From: Spirochaeta cellobiosiphila DSM 17781
GTDB taxonomy: Bacteria; Spirochaetota; Spirochaetia; DSM-17781
DNA length: 64,000 nt
Assembly: GCF_000426705.1 (NCBI RefSeq)
Contig: NZ_KE384555.1
Location: 62,001-126,000 of the forward strand
Direction of reading: 5' to 3'
Each line of letters begins with the position of its first letter. Within the stretch, counting starts at the first letter, position 1. A program made the translations under genes and the position numbers. The notes below the pieces were generated by a model. It had not been told where the DNA came from and did no database searches. It saw only the letters and a program-made list of their open reading frames with translations. Below, in pieces: positions 34,340-43,320 of this stretch.

Positions 34340-34774
34340 ATATTACTCTCCTAGTCAGTTAATATGTATTAATCCTGGTTAATTTATTAGAAGAAATGTT
34401 AATTATTCAAGTAGGCGCGCTAATATTTCTTATCTTTTATTTATTTACATTTTTCCCGTAATAATCACATCTTTGAGATCAATAATGAAATAAATCCCCC
34501 TATAAAGAGTGTAGATCGTCCCCATTTCTTATTATTAATTATTATTAAAATAATCAGACAAATAATTCTATAGGCAACAATTAAATTAGCTCCCATTAAC
34601 TATACAATTCTCTATTCACCTGGTTAGCAATACTTGAACATAAGGATATATAGATAATATTCCTATGTTAAATAACATCTTATAGTCTTTTATTACGACA
34701 TTGACACACTATTCCCATATATGTCATAAGAATTAATCTGTATTTACTATATAGACATCACTATGAGGTTTTTT
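34340..34774. other. Divergent promoter region between the receptor gene and exbB
   Basis: This is 435 bases of A+T-rich DNA without an ORF. TTGACA at 34701-34706 with CATAAG 18 bases on (34725-34730) is a candidate exbB promoter. An A+T-rich partial palindrome at 34529-34556 (containing ATTATTAAAATAAT) is a possible site for a Fur-like iron regulator but is not close to consensus. AAGGATATATAGATAATATTCC at 34640-34664 is another imperfect inverted repeat. No RNA gene is recognised. Confidence 0.4.
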
Positions 34775-35344
34775 ATGTCATTATTTTCATTAATTCAGAA
34801 GGGCGGAGTCATTAACTATGTTTTGGTTGCCCTTCTCTTTTTGGCATCAGTTATCGTCCTGGAACGCATCCTGTTTTTTATTATTACCAGTTATAATCGT
34901 AAACATATCACCATGGAGGGAACCCAATTAAACAAAAGATCTCAAGCAAAACAGATCATGAACCAATACCATATTAGCAAATATTTACCTCAGAAGCAGT
35001 ATAATGCTTCACTGGATAAAGCCAATGCCCTTCTAATTGATAAAATGGAGCAGGGCTTATGGATATTATCCTGTATCATGACCATTGCTCCTTCACTTGG
35101 ATTATTAGGAACCGTTACAGGTCTAATCAAAGCCTTCCAGCAAATGGCCAATGCAGGGGCTTCGGTCGATATTGGACAGTTATCTGGAGGAATATGGGAG
35201 GCAATGTTGACCACAGCTTTTGGGCTAGTTGTGGCGATTCCCTCTCTGGTATGTTTACGGATATTCAAAAAGATCATCACAGATAGAACTTTAGATATGC
35301 AAATAGCGATTTTAACCTTGGAAGAATCGAATGCCACTGAATAA
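34775..35344 (+). CDS. exbB: Biopolymer transport protein ExbB/TolQ
   Basis: This is about 189 residues with three transmembrane helices: one near the N-terminus (INYVLVALLFLASVIVLERILFF) and two after a cytoplasmic loop (GLWILSCIMTIAPSLGLLGTVTGLIKAF and AMLTTAFGLVVAIPSLVCL). The APSLGLLGTVTG and T-T-A-x-G-L-x-V-A-I-P motifs are those of ExbB/MotA. It forms the proton channel that energises TonB. TGAGG lies 6 bases before ATG 34775, preferred over the ATG at 34763. It overlaps exbD by 14 bases. Confidence 0.9.
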   Translation: MSLFSLIQKGGVINYVLVALLFLASVIVLERILFFIITSYNRKHITMEGTQLNKRSQAKQIMNQYHISKYLPQKQYNASLDKANALLIDKMEQGLWILSCIMTIAPSLGLLGTVTGLIKAFQQMANAGASVDIGQLSGGIWEAMLTTAFGLVVAIPSLVCLRIFKKIITDRTLDMQIAILTLEESNATE

Positions 35345-35738
35345 AATCAAGGCCTATCATCAATCTGAAGAGGATATCAATATCATGCCCCTTATTGATG
35401 TCATCTTTATCTTACTTATCTTCTTCATGATTGCCTCTGAATTTAACAAGTCTATATTGCCTATGGACTTACCTCAGGCAACCACAGGAGAACAACAAAA
35501 GACTCACATTAGCCTATCCGTTGGGGAAGATGGTAGAATCGCCGTTGATGACCAAATCGTGGAATTAGAGGAAATCAGCCCTATCATATCAACATGGGTG
35601 GCTAGTACACCTGAAGGAACTATTAGCATCGCCAGTGATGAACAGGTTGATTTTGGGATGTTTGTCAAAGTCCTGGATGAAATACGTAAGGGCGGCGGGG
35701 AGAAAATAGGAATTCAATATGAATCGTCTGGTCCTTAG
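35331..35738 (+). CDS. exbD: Biopolymer transport protein ExbD
   Basis: This 135-residue protein has one transmembrane helix near the N-terminus (INIMPLIDVIFILLIFFMIASEF). It includes the essential aspartate in MPLIDV (about residue 23) and a periplasmic domain. This is the ExbD/TolR pattern. It partners ExbB in proton-driven activation of TonB. The gene overlaps both neighbours, exbB by 14 bases and tonB by 20, as expected for a coupled operon. Confidence 0.9.
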   Translation: MPLNKIKAYHQSEEDINIMPLIDVIFILLIFFMIASEFNKSILPMDLPQATTGEQQKTHISLSVGEDGRIAVDDQIVELEEISPIISTWVASTPEGTISIASDEQVDFGMFVKVLDEIRKGGGEKIGIQYESSGP

Positions 35739-36309
35739 TATTACTGTAAATGCTGTTCTATGGGGAGGAGCCTTCTTCTTTGCCCCAGATAAGACTGTGG
35801 ATAAATTTGTTCCCAGCTCTATGGATAAAAAGGTTACAGAAGTAAGTCTAGTGATTCCTCCCAAAGCACCTGAACCTATTAGAACAAAACCTCAACCAGA
35901 GCCCCCTATTCCTAAAGAGCTTCCTAAACCAGAACCGGTTAAAGAGGAAGCTCCTATCATTGAGGAAGTCCTCCCCCAGAAGGAGGATCCCATTACAGAG
36001 CCGGAGCCAGAACCTCAAGTATCACCAGCTTTTGTGAATTATCAGAATATGGTTCTCACTGAGGTAGGACGTAATAAACTCTACCCGAAGGCAGCCCAAC
36101 GGCGTAATCAAACAGGGAAAGTAAAGATTCGTCTGGTAATCAACGCCAAAGGGAAGTTAGCCCAATGCCTCGTCCTTGAATCATCAGGTTATCCCTTGTT
36201 AGATAAAGGGGCTATGGTCAGTGCCAAAAGGGCGGCACCCTTTCCTCCTCCCTATACAGAGAATGGTGAGTTTACCCTAGAATTTTATATTGAATATCAG
36301 CTCTCGTAG
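35719..36309 (+). CDS. tonB: Energy transducer TonB
   Basis: This 196-residue protein has an N-terminal membrane anchor (VLSITVNAVLWGGAFFFA). A Pro/Glu/Lys-rich rod follows (about 45-105, rich in PEP and KPEP), then a TonB C-terminal domain (GRNKLYPKAAQRRNQTGKVKIRLVINAKGKL and FTLEFYIEYQL). It spans the periplasm and opens outer-membrane receptors. It is the last gene of exbB-exbD-tonB and the natural partner of the divergent receptor. The start ATG lies inside exbD with AGGA upstream. Confidence 0.9.
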   Translation: MNRLVLSITVNAVLWGGAFFFAPDKTVDKFVPSSMDKKVTEVSLVIPPKAPEPIRTKPQPEPPIPKELPKPEPVKEEAPIIEEVLPQKEDPITEPEPEPQVSPAFVNYQNMVLTEVGRNKLYPKAAQRRNQTGKVKIRLVINAKGKLAQCLVLESSGYPLLDKGAMVSAKRAAPFPPPYTENGEFTLEFYIEYQLS

Positions 36310-36312
36310 AAC

Positions 36313-37260
36313 TTAAACATGATTTAACAAGCCCAATTCAATGGGATGGGGATTTAAGAACCTTTGGCTTAAGAGGTACTCTTCTTTGTAAATAAGAGAG
36401 TAATGACGGATTAAGGTTAAAGGAACAACCAGAGGAACATAACCTTTGTGGTACTGATCACAGACCTGTAGTAATTCCTGTTTTTCTTCAGGTGATATCT
36501 TCTTCTTAAAATATCCCAGCATATGAAGGAGAACATTGTAATTATTATTTAAGGATTTCTGCTCTCCCACCATCTTAACAAGTAAAGCCAAGTATTCAGA
36601 ACGAAGGCTATCCAGATCTTTTTGACCTAAGGAAGCCACAAGAGCTCCCATTTCTTTAAGTAAAGAAGGACTATGAGCCATAAAGGTGTATTTGTGTCGA
36701 CTATGAAAATCAACAAGGTCCCTGGCCTTTTTCCCTTTCACATGCTTACGCCAATCTTGCATGGTAAAAAGAGCTTCTATAAAGCGTTCTCTGAGACCAG
36801 GATCATGAAGTCGTCCTTCCTCTTCGACAGGAATATCCGGGAATCTTCGGGCAAAGGCTTTGGCGAATAAACCTTGTCCCTTATGACTAATGGTAACGCC
36901 CTCTTCATTATATACTTTTACATTATAGAAACCGGAAGAAGGACTTTTTGATTTGAATATAAAACCCACAATATCCGACTGGGCCAATTGATCCAGTTTA
37001 CCCGGAATCCAGGACTGCATCTGTTCTGTTTTATCCAGCTTCGTTTTACCAGTTAACAAGAGGGGATTTTCAGGATCACCTACTAAACGCATAGACTCCC
37101 GGGGAATGGTCATTCCACATTCCACTTCAGGACAGACGGGAACAAAGTCGAACCATTGGCTGAGAGTCTCTGTAATATAACGATCCCATTTATGTTGCCC
37201 GTCATAGCGAACCTGATTACCAAGCAAACAACTGCTAATACCTATCTTTATCTTATCCAT
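36313..37260 (-). CDS. DUF523/DUF1722 (YbgA-like) protein
   Basis: This is 315 residues. The first about 150 form a DUF523 domain: GISSCLLGNQVRYDGQHK, FVPVCPEVECGMTIPRESMRL and SPSSGFYNVKVYN, with the conserved cysteines. The second half is DUF1722 (FHSRHKYTFMAHSP, LLHMLGYFKKKISPEEKQELL). The family includes YbgA and is often associated with DNA photolyase or thiol chemistry; its activity is unsettled. It is convergent with tonB, three bases apart, and is preceded at the other end by an acetyltransferase gene on the same strand. Confidence 0.85.
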   Translation of the reverse strand: MDKIKIGISSCLLGNQVRYDGQHKWDRYITETLSQWFDFVPVCPEVECGMTIPRESMRLVGDPENPLLLTGKTKLDKTEQMQSWIPGKLDQLAQSDIVGFIFKSKSPSSGFYNVKVYNEEGVTISHKGQGLFAKAFARRFPDIPVEEEGRLHDPGLRERFIEALFTMQDWRKHVKGKKARDLVDFHSRHKYTFMAHSPSLLKEMGALVASLGQKDLDSLRSEYLALLVKMVGEQKSLNNNYNVLLHMLGYFKKKISPEEKQELLQVCDQYHKGYVPLVVPLTLIRHYSLIYKEEYLLSQRFLNPHPIELGLLNHV

Positions 37261-37264
37261 AATA

Positions 37265-37747
37265 TTAACTGATAACAGTACTTCTCCGTTCTAAAATGAT
37301 TGTGTCCTTCCACACTCCGTCTAATTGAGCGATTTTTTCTCTTCTGCCGATCACTCTAAAACCAAAGCGCTCATGAAGCTTTAAGGAAGGGATGTTTTCG
37401 GGAAAGACACTGGAAAACAATGTCCAAATACCTTCCTGCTCAGAAGACTCTATTGTCTTTTCTAATAATTTCGTTCCAATTCCCTTGTGGCTATACTCAG
37501 GATCTACATAGATACTAAGCTCACACACACCTCGATAAACGTCCCTTTTGGACACAGGCGATAGGGCAGACCAACCCTTTACCTCACCATCTGCTTCATA
37601 GACAAAGCAGGAATGGTGGTGATGGCCTGTCCACCACTCTTCCCATGGGGGAACTTCTGTTTGAAAGGTAGCAATGCGAGCATCCAAACCTTTTTTGTAC
37701 ACATCCAGGACTCCTGGACCATCTTTTTCTATCATTGTCCTTATCAT
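37265..37747 (-). CDS. GNAT acetyltransferase, phosphinothricin-acetyltransferase-like
   Basis: This is 160 residues. IRTMIEKDGPGVLDVYKKGLDARIATFQTEVPPWEEW matches the N-terminus of the PAT (Bar/YncA) subgroup. LSIYVDPEYSHKGIGTKLLEKTIE is the acetyl-CoA loop and HERFGFRVIGRREKIAQLDGVWKDTIILERR the PAT-type C-terminus. It probably acetylates amino-acid-like amines such as methionine sulfoximine; the natural substrate is unknown. It lies just downstream of the DMT exporter gene on the same strand (20-base gap). Confidence 0.83.
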   Translation of the reverse strand: MIRTMIEKDGPGVLDVYKKGLDARIATFQTEVPPWEEWWTGHHHHSCFVYEADGEVKGWSALSPVSKRDVYRGVCELSIYVDPEYSHKGIGTKLLEKTIESSEQEGIWTLFSSVFPENIPSLKLHERFGFRVIGRREKIAQLDGVWKDTIILERRSTVIS

Positions 37748-37767
37748 AAAAGTATAATGTCACAAGA

Positions 37768-38667
37768 TTATTTTTTTGTCCCTGTTTTTTGCTTTTGTGC
37801 TGATTTATTCTCACCTACCCCCAGGAGAAAGGTTCCTATCAGAGCAAGAATGGTTCCTCCCATCTCAAGGAAGGAAATGCTTTCCTTTAAAATGATATAA
37901 CCAGATAGGGTGGCTATGATAGGGGCCACATATAACCATCCAGAAGCGAATAAGGGCCCCGCTTCCTTCACAAGTACCATCACAGCAGTGTGGGCTATAA
38001 TAGAACCGGCAATGATAAGATACAGAAGAGGTAGTATGGCCTTTGCCGGGAAGGCAGTCTGCCCTGCTATATAACTTAATCCCAGTAAGAGAAGCCCTCC
38101 TATCAAGGACTGAAGGGCATTAATAGTAACAGCACTTTCCTCTTTTTTAAATAAAAGGGGATACAGGACATTACCCACAGCATAGAGAATCACACATCCC
38201 CAAGCTGCGATAAGATACATAATAGGATGGGTAGCACTTGAAGGAGCGGCAATCAAGAATGATCCCATCGTTCCTAATAATAAAGCAATATAGTGATAAG
38301 GATTCAGTCTTTTATGCAAGAATAGTGAAGCAAACAGAGCTGTGAATATAGGTCCTGTAGCATCCAGTCGAGCCATAAAGCCGGAATCAACTTTTGTCTG
38401 AGCTATAAACATTAAACCAAAAGTTCCTACCACGAGAAAAAGGGATAGAAAGGCTGATCTCAGACATAAGGATTTTAATTGTTGAATAGATACTTTTCCT
38501 GTGAGTAACATCACCATAATCATGATAAAACCAGCGGCTGTGAACCGTATTCCTCCATATAACAGAGGAGAGGCCCCTGCTTTCAATCCCAGACTGATGG
38601 CGAGAAAAGTATTACCAAAAATGGCACAGACAAGGATAAATAAAGAGTATTTCTTTACATTATTCAT
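37768..38667 (-). CDS. EamA/DMT-family exporter
   Basis: This 299-residue, ten-helix protein carries two EamA repeats (PLLYGGIRFTAAGFIMIMVML in the first; LLYLIIAGSIIAHTAVMVLVKEAGPLFASGWLYVAPIIATLSGYIILKE in the second). It ends in a short basic tail. DMT exporters of this type remove amino acids or related metabolites from the cytosol. It is divergent from a MocR regulator and followed by a PAT-like acetyltransferase. I infer an amino-acid or toxic-amine export and detoxification set under that regulator. Confidence 0.87.
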   Translation of the reverse strand: MNNVKKYSLFILVCAIFGNTFLAISLGLKAGASPLLYGGIRFTAAGFIMIMVMLLTGKVSIQQLKSLCLRSAFLSLFLVVGTFGLMFIAQTKVDSGFMARLDATGPIFTALFASLFLHKRLNPYHYIALLLGTMGSFLIAAPSSATHPIMYLIAAWGCVILYAVGNVLYPLLFKKEESAVTINALQSLIGGLLLLGLSYIAGQTAFPAKAILPLLYLIIAGSIIAHTAVMVLVKEAGPLFASGWLYVAPIIATLSGYIILKESISFLEMGGTILALIGTFLLGVGENKSAQKQKTGTKK

Positions 38668-38707
38668 GGCTAACTCCTTGATAGCAGGTTAGATAAATAC
38701 CTAAAAA

Positions 38708-38746
38708 GGGTACAGATACAGATTGTGTATTTATTATGGGTACAAT
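38708..38746. promoter_or_regulatory. Candidate MocR operator between exporter and regulator genes
   Basis: GGGTACA occurs at 38708-38714 and 38738-38744, a direct repeat exactly 30 bp apart. Between them ATACA-GATTG-TGTAT (38716-38730) is an inverted repeat. TACAAT at 38741-38746 may be the -10 of the regulator gene, putting its start of transcription very near the ATG. Paired direct repeats are the usual operator form for MocR proteins. Confidence 0.5.
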
Positions 38747-38757
38747 AGAATAAAAAG

Positions 38758-40191
38758 ATGAAGAAGTATGAGCAGCTTTACCACAATGTAAAGAATCAGA
38801 TAACAGGAGACTATTTTGATCAGGGAGAGCGCTTATTATCCCTTAGGGAACAAGCCTCCCAATCGGGATATTCACTGAATACTGTTATCAAAGCCTATGA
38901 TCTGCTTGTAGATGAAGGTTTTATTAAAACCACAGAGAGAGGTGGGTATTATATTAATCAGAAAGCTCTCCCTATGACACAGCAGGGTATAGGAACGCCC
39001 CATCCCCTCCCCGACAGATATGTAACAGAAGCTAGAAAAAGTGGTCAACGTTTAGACCAGTTATATGCTCAGCTGATAACCATTGATCCTACCTTCGCCT
39101 GTGCCGCTCCCGAGGATGATATTCTCCCTGGTGAACTTCTTAAAAAGCTGATGTTAAAACTGGATCATTCCTGGCTCAATTATGGAGACCTGGAAGGGGA
39201 TACACGTATGAAACAGCGTATAAGCTTACAATATAGAAACGTTAGTCCCGGTATAAATCCTGATGACATTCTTATAACAAATGGAGCCACAGAAGGCTTA
39301 GCTTTAGTCCTTCAGCAACTATTGGAGGACGGAGATACTTTGGTGGTGGAATCCCCCACTTACCATAATTATTTCCATCAATTATCCAGACGTCATGTCA
39401 AAATCATTGAAGTTCCCGTTGGAGAAAAGGGACTGGATCTGGATATACTTCAAGAGGAACTTATACACAATAAAGTAAAAATGGTCATAGCACAGCCGAA
39501 TGTTCATAATCCTACTGGTATTACAATGGCGGAAGATGAGAAGAAACGTTTAGTAAATCTGGCTATAGAATATCAATTTTATCTCCTTCAGGATGATGTC
39601 TATGGAGATCTTTCCTTTAACAAAGTACGACCAACAAATCTATGTTATTACTCTGATTCTCCCCTTATCATTACCCTATCTTCCTTTTCCAAATCCATTG
39701 CCCCCGGTATCAGATTGGGATGGATACATGCTAAAGGTCGGATAAAAGAATTGGCTGAAGCAAAATTAGCCCTATCTATGGAATCGAATCACCTATCTCA
39801 GGAACTGATGAAACAATTTGTGGCGACAAAGGCTCACCGCCAGCATTTGCTGGGCCTAAGATCGGCCCTGGAAAAGAGAATTGATGATCATATCCAATAC
39901 TTATCTGAGGTTCTGCCCCCAGGCAGTTACATAAGAAAACCTTCGGGAGCCTGTCTATTATGGGTAGCCTTACCTGAGGATATCGATGGAACCAAGGTCT
40001 TCGAGAAAGCAGCTGGTAAAGGGATTATTGCAGCACCAGGAGCACTGTTTTCAACAAGTCATCATTTTGATCATTATATCCGACTTAATGTAGGACACAA
40101 ATTAACAGAGTCACGCAAAAGAGCATTAACCGTTCTGGGTCAGACAGCACAAGAGCTCAGGACTGGCGAATATCATAAGGATTGTCACTGA
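38758..40191 (+). CDS. MocR-type transcriptional regulator (GntR HTH + aminotransferase fold)
   Basis: This is 477 residues. The first about 70 form a winged helix of the GntR type (GERLLSLREQASQSGYSLNTVIKAYDLLVDEGFIKTTERGGYYI). The rest is a fold-type-I aminotransferase with VIAQPNVHNPTG, FYLLQDDVYGDL and the PLP-lysine motif TLSSFSKSIAPGIRLGW. MocR proteins bind PLP or an aldimine and control nearby genes. Here the divergent DMT exporter is the obvious target. There is no ribosome site before the ATG and the predicted transcription start is very close, so the mRNA may be leaderless. Confidence 0.88.
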   Translation: MKKYEQLYHNVKNQITGDYFDQGERLLSLREQASQSGYSLNTVIKAYDLLVDEGFIKTTERGGYYINQKALPMTQQGIGTPHPLPDRYVTEARKSGQRLDQLYAQLITIDPTFACAAPEDDILPGELLKKLMLKLDHSWLNYGDLEGDTRMKQRISLQYRNVSPGINPDDILITNGATEGLALVLQQLLEDGDTLVVESPTYHNYFHQLSRRHVKIIEVPVGEKGLDLDILQEELIHNKVKMVIAQPNVHNPTGITMAEDEKKRLVNLAIEYQFYLLQDDVYGDLSFNKVRPTNLCYYSDSPLIITLSSFSKSIAPGIRLGWIHAKGRIKELAEAKLALSMESNHLSQELMKQFVATKAHRQHLLGLRSALEKRIDDHIQYLSEVLPPGSYIRKPSGACLLWVALPEDIDGTKVFEKAAGKGIIAAPGALFSTSHHFDHYIRLNVGHKLTESRKRALTVLGQTAQELRTGEYHKDCH

Positions 40192-40287
40192 AGTAGAAAA
40201 GTTGTCCTCCTTTCAAGCGCTATCTTTGTAGAACAAATCCTATAAAGCATTATAATATAGTTTGTAATTTCAGTGAGGGAGGAAATA

Positions 40288-41073
40288 ATGTTCACAGAGA
40301 ATAGTTTCGATTTGACTGGCAAAGTAGCTTTAGTTACTGGTGCATCCTATGGAATAGGTTTTGCCATGGCTAAGGGTTTTTCTAAGTACGGTGCCAAAAT
40401 CGTTTTTAATGACATTAACCAAGATCTAGTAGATAAGGGTATGGCTTCTTACAAAGAAGAAGGAATAGAAGCTTACGGATATGTGGCTAACGTTACTGAC
40501 GAAGCCCAAATGAAAGAATTGGTAGAAAAGGTTGAAAAGGAAGTAGGACCTATTGATATTCTTGTTAACAATGCAGGAATCATCAAGAGAATCCCTATGC
40601 ATGAAATGAGTGCTGATGAATTCCGACAGGTTATTGATGTTGACTTGAACGGTCCTTTTATCTGCGCGAAGGCTGTTCTACCTTCTATGATGAAACGACG
40701 ATCTGGTAAAATTATCAATATTTGTTCAATGATGAGTGAGCTTGGACGGGAAACCGTATCTGCTTATGCAGCTGCCAAAGGTGGTCTTAAAATGCTTACT
40801 CGTAACATAGCTAGTGAGTATGGAGAATACAACATCCAATGTAATGGTATTGGACCTGGTTATATTGAAACTCCACAAACAGCACCTTTAAGAACACCAG
40901 AGCATCCTTTTAATAAATTCATCATTTCTAAGACTCCAGCAGCACGTTGGGGAATTCCTGATGATCTTATGGGTCCTGCGGTATTCTTGGCTTCCAGTGC
41001 CTCTGACTTTATTAATGGTCACGTACTATATGTTGATGGTGGTATCCTGGCTTACATTGGTAAACAACCATAA
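40288..41073 (+). CDS. SDR dehydrogenase, gluconate 5-dehydrogenase/KduD-like
   Basis: This is about 261 residues. The NAD(P) site TGASYGIGFAMA and the NNAG motif are present. So are the catalytic Ser in INICSMMS, the YAAAK pair (SAYAAAKGG) and the PG motif GIGPGYIETP. Length and sequence style fit gluconate 5-dehydrogenase or 2-deoxy-D-gluconate 3-dehydrogenase (IdnO/KduD) of sugar-acid pathways. Substrate assignment is by general resemblance. ATG 40288 follows GGGAGG, so it is preferred over 40273. It is monocistronic and closed by a terminator. Confidence 0.82.
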   Translation: MFTENSFDLTGKVALVTGASYGIGFAMAKGFSKYGAKIVFNDINQDLVDKGMASYKEEGIEAYGYVANVTDEAQMKELVEKVEKEVGPIDILVNNAGIIKRIPMHEMSADEFRQVIDVDLNGPFICAKAVLPSMMKRRSGKIINICSMMSELGRETVSAYAAAKGGLKMLTRNIASEYGEYNIQCNGIGPGYIETPQTAPLRTPEHPFNKFIISKTPAARWGIPDDLMGPAVFLASSASDFINGHVLYVDGGILAYIGKQP

Positions 41074-41093
41074 ACCACTAATTAAGGAAAAGA

Positions 41094-41130
41094 GAGCTGT
41101 TGCATAGATTATTGTAACAGCTCATTTTTT
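41094..41130 (+). terminator. Terminator after the SDR gene
   Basis: GAGCTGTT pairs with AACAGCTC, with a 14-base loop, followed by six T. Confidence 0.75.
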
Positions 41131-41189
41131 GGATATTTGCGTTAAGTAATAAATGAGCTGGCCATATAAATATTACCAGCTCGTCATAT

Positions 41190-42155
41190 CTAGTTAAAAC
41201 TGTCCATTTCAGCTTTTGTGTTTTTCATTCGTTTTAGTTCATTAACAGCTTTCTTATTCATAGTTGATCTTGCTAAGGCTTCCATGTCTTCCATGGCCTT
41301 ATCAATGTCTCCCAGAACTTCTGTAAGGATAGCCCCATTATAACCGGCAGCAAAGTTACCAGTATCACTATATATGAGCTGATAGAGAACAAGGGCATCT
41401 TTGTAAAAACCATTTTCTACATATTCTTTGGCTTGTTCCATTCGCTCGTCTTTCATTTTGTCTTTTGCCAAAGTACGATAAGCAGTATAATTCTCTGGTA
41501 GTAAGTTATCAGAAATGATTTCAACCAGTTCTTCGATAGCTTCTTTGTGTAGTTTTTCAAAGCTTTTTAGATCAATACTATGTTCTTCTTTACTTTCTAC
41601 AGTGGCTTCCGAGGTTTTGGAACTGATTATTACATTGTCATTATCAATGATGTAATAATTAACCTGGATAACAGATGATCGTGTTGTATAGGAAACCATT
41701 CGAGTTTGCTCAACACCTTGATCGTCTGTATAAGTTTCAGATTCCTTTGATTCAATATCCCGATCTTCAATACTGGTTATTTTGCCTGATATATATACTT
41801 CAATTTGATCCCTTTTGCTTTCTTCATTTAATGTCTCAAAGGGAATGTAGGAAAAGAAACCGGAATTAGCGACATTATTGCCCAATTCCTGGGTTAAAAG
41901 CTTTGTTAATTCACTATAATCTTCATTGTTCTGACTACCACTTAAGGCTGAAAGGATCTTTTCTAAAAAACCTTTACCTTCAATGATACTTTTGGTGTTT
42001 TCTTCATCATATTCAAAAGGAATCACAGAAACATAGTTAAATTTCTGTAACCCCATGGGACTAGGCCTCTTCATTTTTACCGGAATGGATGTGGCACAAC
42101 CACTTACCAATAAGGATAGGAGAAGAAAAATTCCTAGTAACTTAATAGTTTTCAT
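41190..42155 (-). CDS. Lipoprotein with CsgG/LpoB-like N-terminal region
   Basis: This is 321 residues with a lipoprotein signal (LLSLLVSGCATS). The first part (KFNYVSVIPFEYDEENTK, LLTQELGNNVANSGFFSYIPFE, VYISGKITSIEDRD, YYIIDNDNVIISSKTSEATVESKEE) has the alternation of CsgG/LpoB-like periplasmic domains. The C-terminal part is helical and TPR-like (AKEYVENGFYKDALVLYQLIYSDTGNFAAGYNGAILTEVLGDIDKAM). I do not recognise a specific family. It is presumably inner-leaflet or outer-membrane anchored and involved in envelope assembly. It is flanked by unrelated genes. Confidence 0.65.
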   Translation of the reverse strand: MKTIKLLGIFLLLSLLVSGCATSIPVKMKRPSPMGLQKFNYVSVIPFEYDEENTKSIIEGKGFLEKILSALSGSQNNEDYSELTKLLTQELGNNVANSGFFSYIPFETLNEESKRDQIEVYISGKITSIEDRDIESKESETYTDDQGVEQTRMVSYTTRSSVIQVNYYIIDNDNVIISSKTSEATVESKEEHSIDLKSFEKLHKEAIEELVEIISDNLLPENYTAYRTLAKDKMKDERMEQAKEYVENGFYKDALVLYQLIYSDTGNFAAGYNGAILTEVLGDIDKAMEDMEALARSTMNKKAVNELKRMKNTKAEMDSFN

Positions 42156-42211
42156 TAAATCCTCCCTTTTCTTCTCCTATTATATATAAGAAATATTCTT
42201 TTGTAATAATT

Positions 42212-43240
42212 TTAACTTCGCCACTTACCTCTTTCGTACTGTACTGGCCATTGGTGTTCTTCTTTTAATTTATGGGCCGCTTCCATCGGCCAATAGGGAT
42301 TACGTAATAGCTCTCTACCAAGAAAGATCATATCAAGCTTTCCATTTCTGATAGCTTCTTCCCCTAATTCTGGGGTCGTTATTAATCCTCCCCCTATGAC
42401 AGGAAGCTGAGTCTGTTCTTTTATATGTGTTGCCATGGCGAGCTGATAACCTGGATAGACTGTGGGAACAGCATCAACAACAGCACCGGAACTTACATTA
42501 ATAGCCTCAATACCTAAATCTTTAACCATATTGATGATTTGGGCTAAGTCTTCTGGGTGGTTTCCTTCTTCGACGTAATCCTCTGCTGATACTCTTAGGA
42601 TAATAGGTTTTTCCAGAGGCCATTCTCTACGAACAGCTCCCAGGACATCTTTTAGGAACCGGGCTCTGTTCTCAAGGGTTCCCCCATACTGATCAGCTCT
42701 TTTATTCGTTAAAGGAGACAAGAACTCATTGAGCAAATAGCCATGAGCCCCATGTAATTCGATAACATCAAAACCTGCCTCATGTGCTCTTCGAGCCCCC
42801 TCTGCAAAAGCCTTTATAACGGCTTCAATATCTTTTTCCTCCATAGCTACTGGAGTTTTGTAGTCATCACTGAAGGGAATCGCACTGGGAGCAATTATGG
42901 CTTCCTCAGTAGTTGCCGATTTACGACCTGCATGGGCTAATTGGATTCCTACTTTGGCACCCAAGCTATGACAGGAATCTACAATCTTTTTAAGACCTTC
43001 TATATGGTCATCCGACCATATACCAAGGTCATTCACAGTAATTCTTCCTCTTGGTTCAACTCCTGTAGCTTCAAGAATAATTAATCCTGTACCACCTGCT
43101 GCTCTGGTTGAATAATGGACATAATGCCAATCAGTAACTTTACCATCAGGACCAGCACTAAACATACACATAGGGGCCATCATGATTCTATTCTTGAGAT
43201 TCATATTTTTAATGTTAAATTCAGAAAAAAGCTTCGCCAA
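42212..43240 (-). CDS. namA: NADPH dehydrogenase NamA-like (old yellow enzyme)
   Basis: This is about 342 residues in an FMN TIM barrel. KNRIMMAPMCMFSA is at the N-terminus, GLIILEATGVEPRGRI follows, HAGRK holds the substrate histidines' neighbour, and GFDVIELHGAHGYLLNEFLSP and PVIGGGLITTPE complete the barrel. This is the YqjM/NamA branch of ene-reductases, which reduce alkenes of unsaturated carbonyls. The TTG at 43240 gives the family N-terminus and has AGGAG ten bases upstream. An in-frame TTG at 43264 has no site. It is a stand-alone gene. Confidence 0.85.
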   Translation of the reverse strand: MAKLFSEFNIKNMNLKNRIMMAPMCMFSAGPDGKVTDWHYVHYSTRAAGGTGLIILEATGVEPRGRITVNDLGIWSDDHIEGLKKIVDSCHSLGAKVGIQLAHAGRKSATTEEAIIAPSAIPFSDDYKTPVAMEEKDIEAVIKAFAEGARRAHEAGFDVIELHGAHGYLLNEFLSPLTNKRADQYGGTLENRARFLKDVLGAVRREWPLEKPIILRVSAEDYVEEGNHPEDLAQIINMVKDLGIEAINVSSGAVVDAVPTVYPGYQLAMATHIKEQTQLPVIGGGLITTPELGEEAIRNGKLDMIFLGRELLRNPYWPMEAAHKLKEEHQWPVQYERGKWRS

Positions 43241-43320
43241 AGTATCTACACTCCTAATAATCAAGATAATTGAATATAGCTAAATTACTAATTTAGATTT
43301 AGCCGGTCAACTTTTATGAG

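Noticed and set aside
34529-34556. Fur box upstream of the TonB-dependent receptor
   Set aside because: The sequence is an A+T-rich partial palindrome that does not match the consensus well enough to call; it is mentioned only as a possibility.
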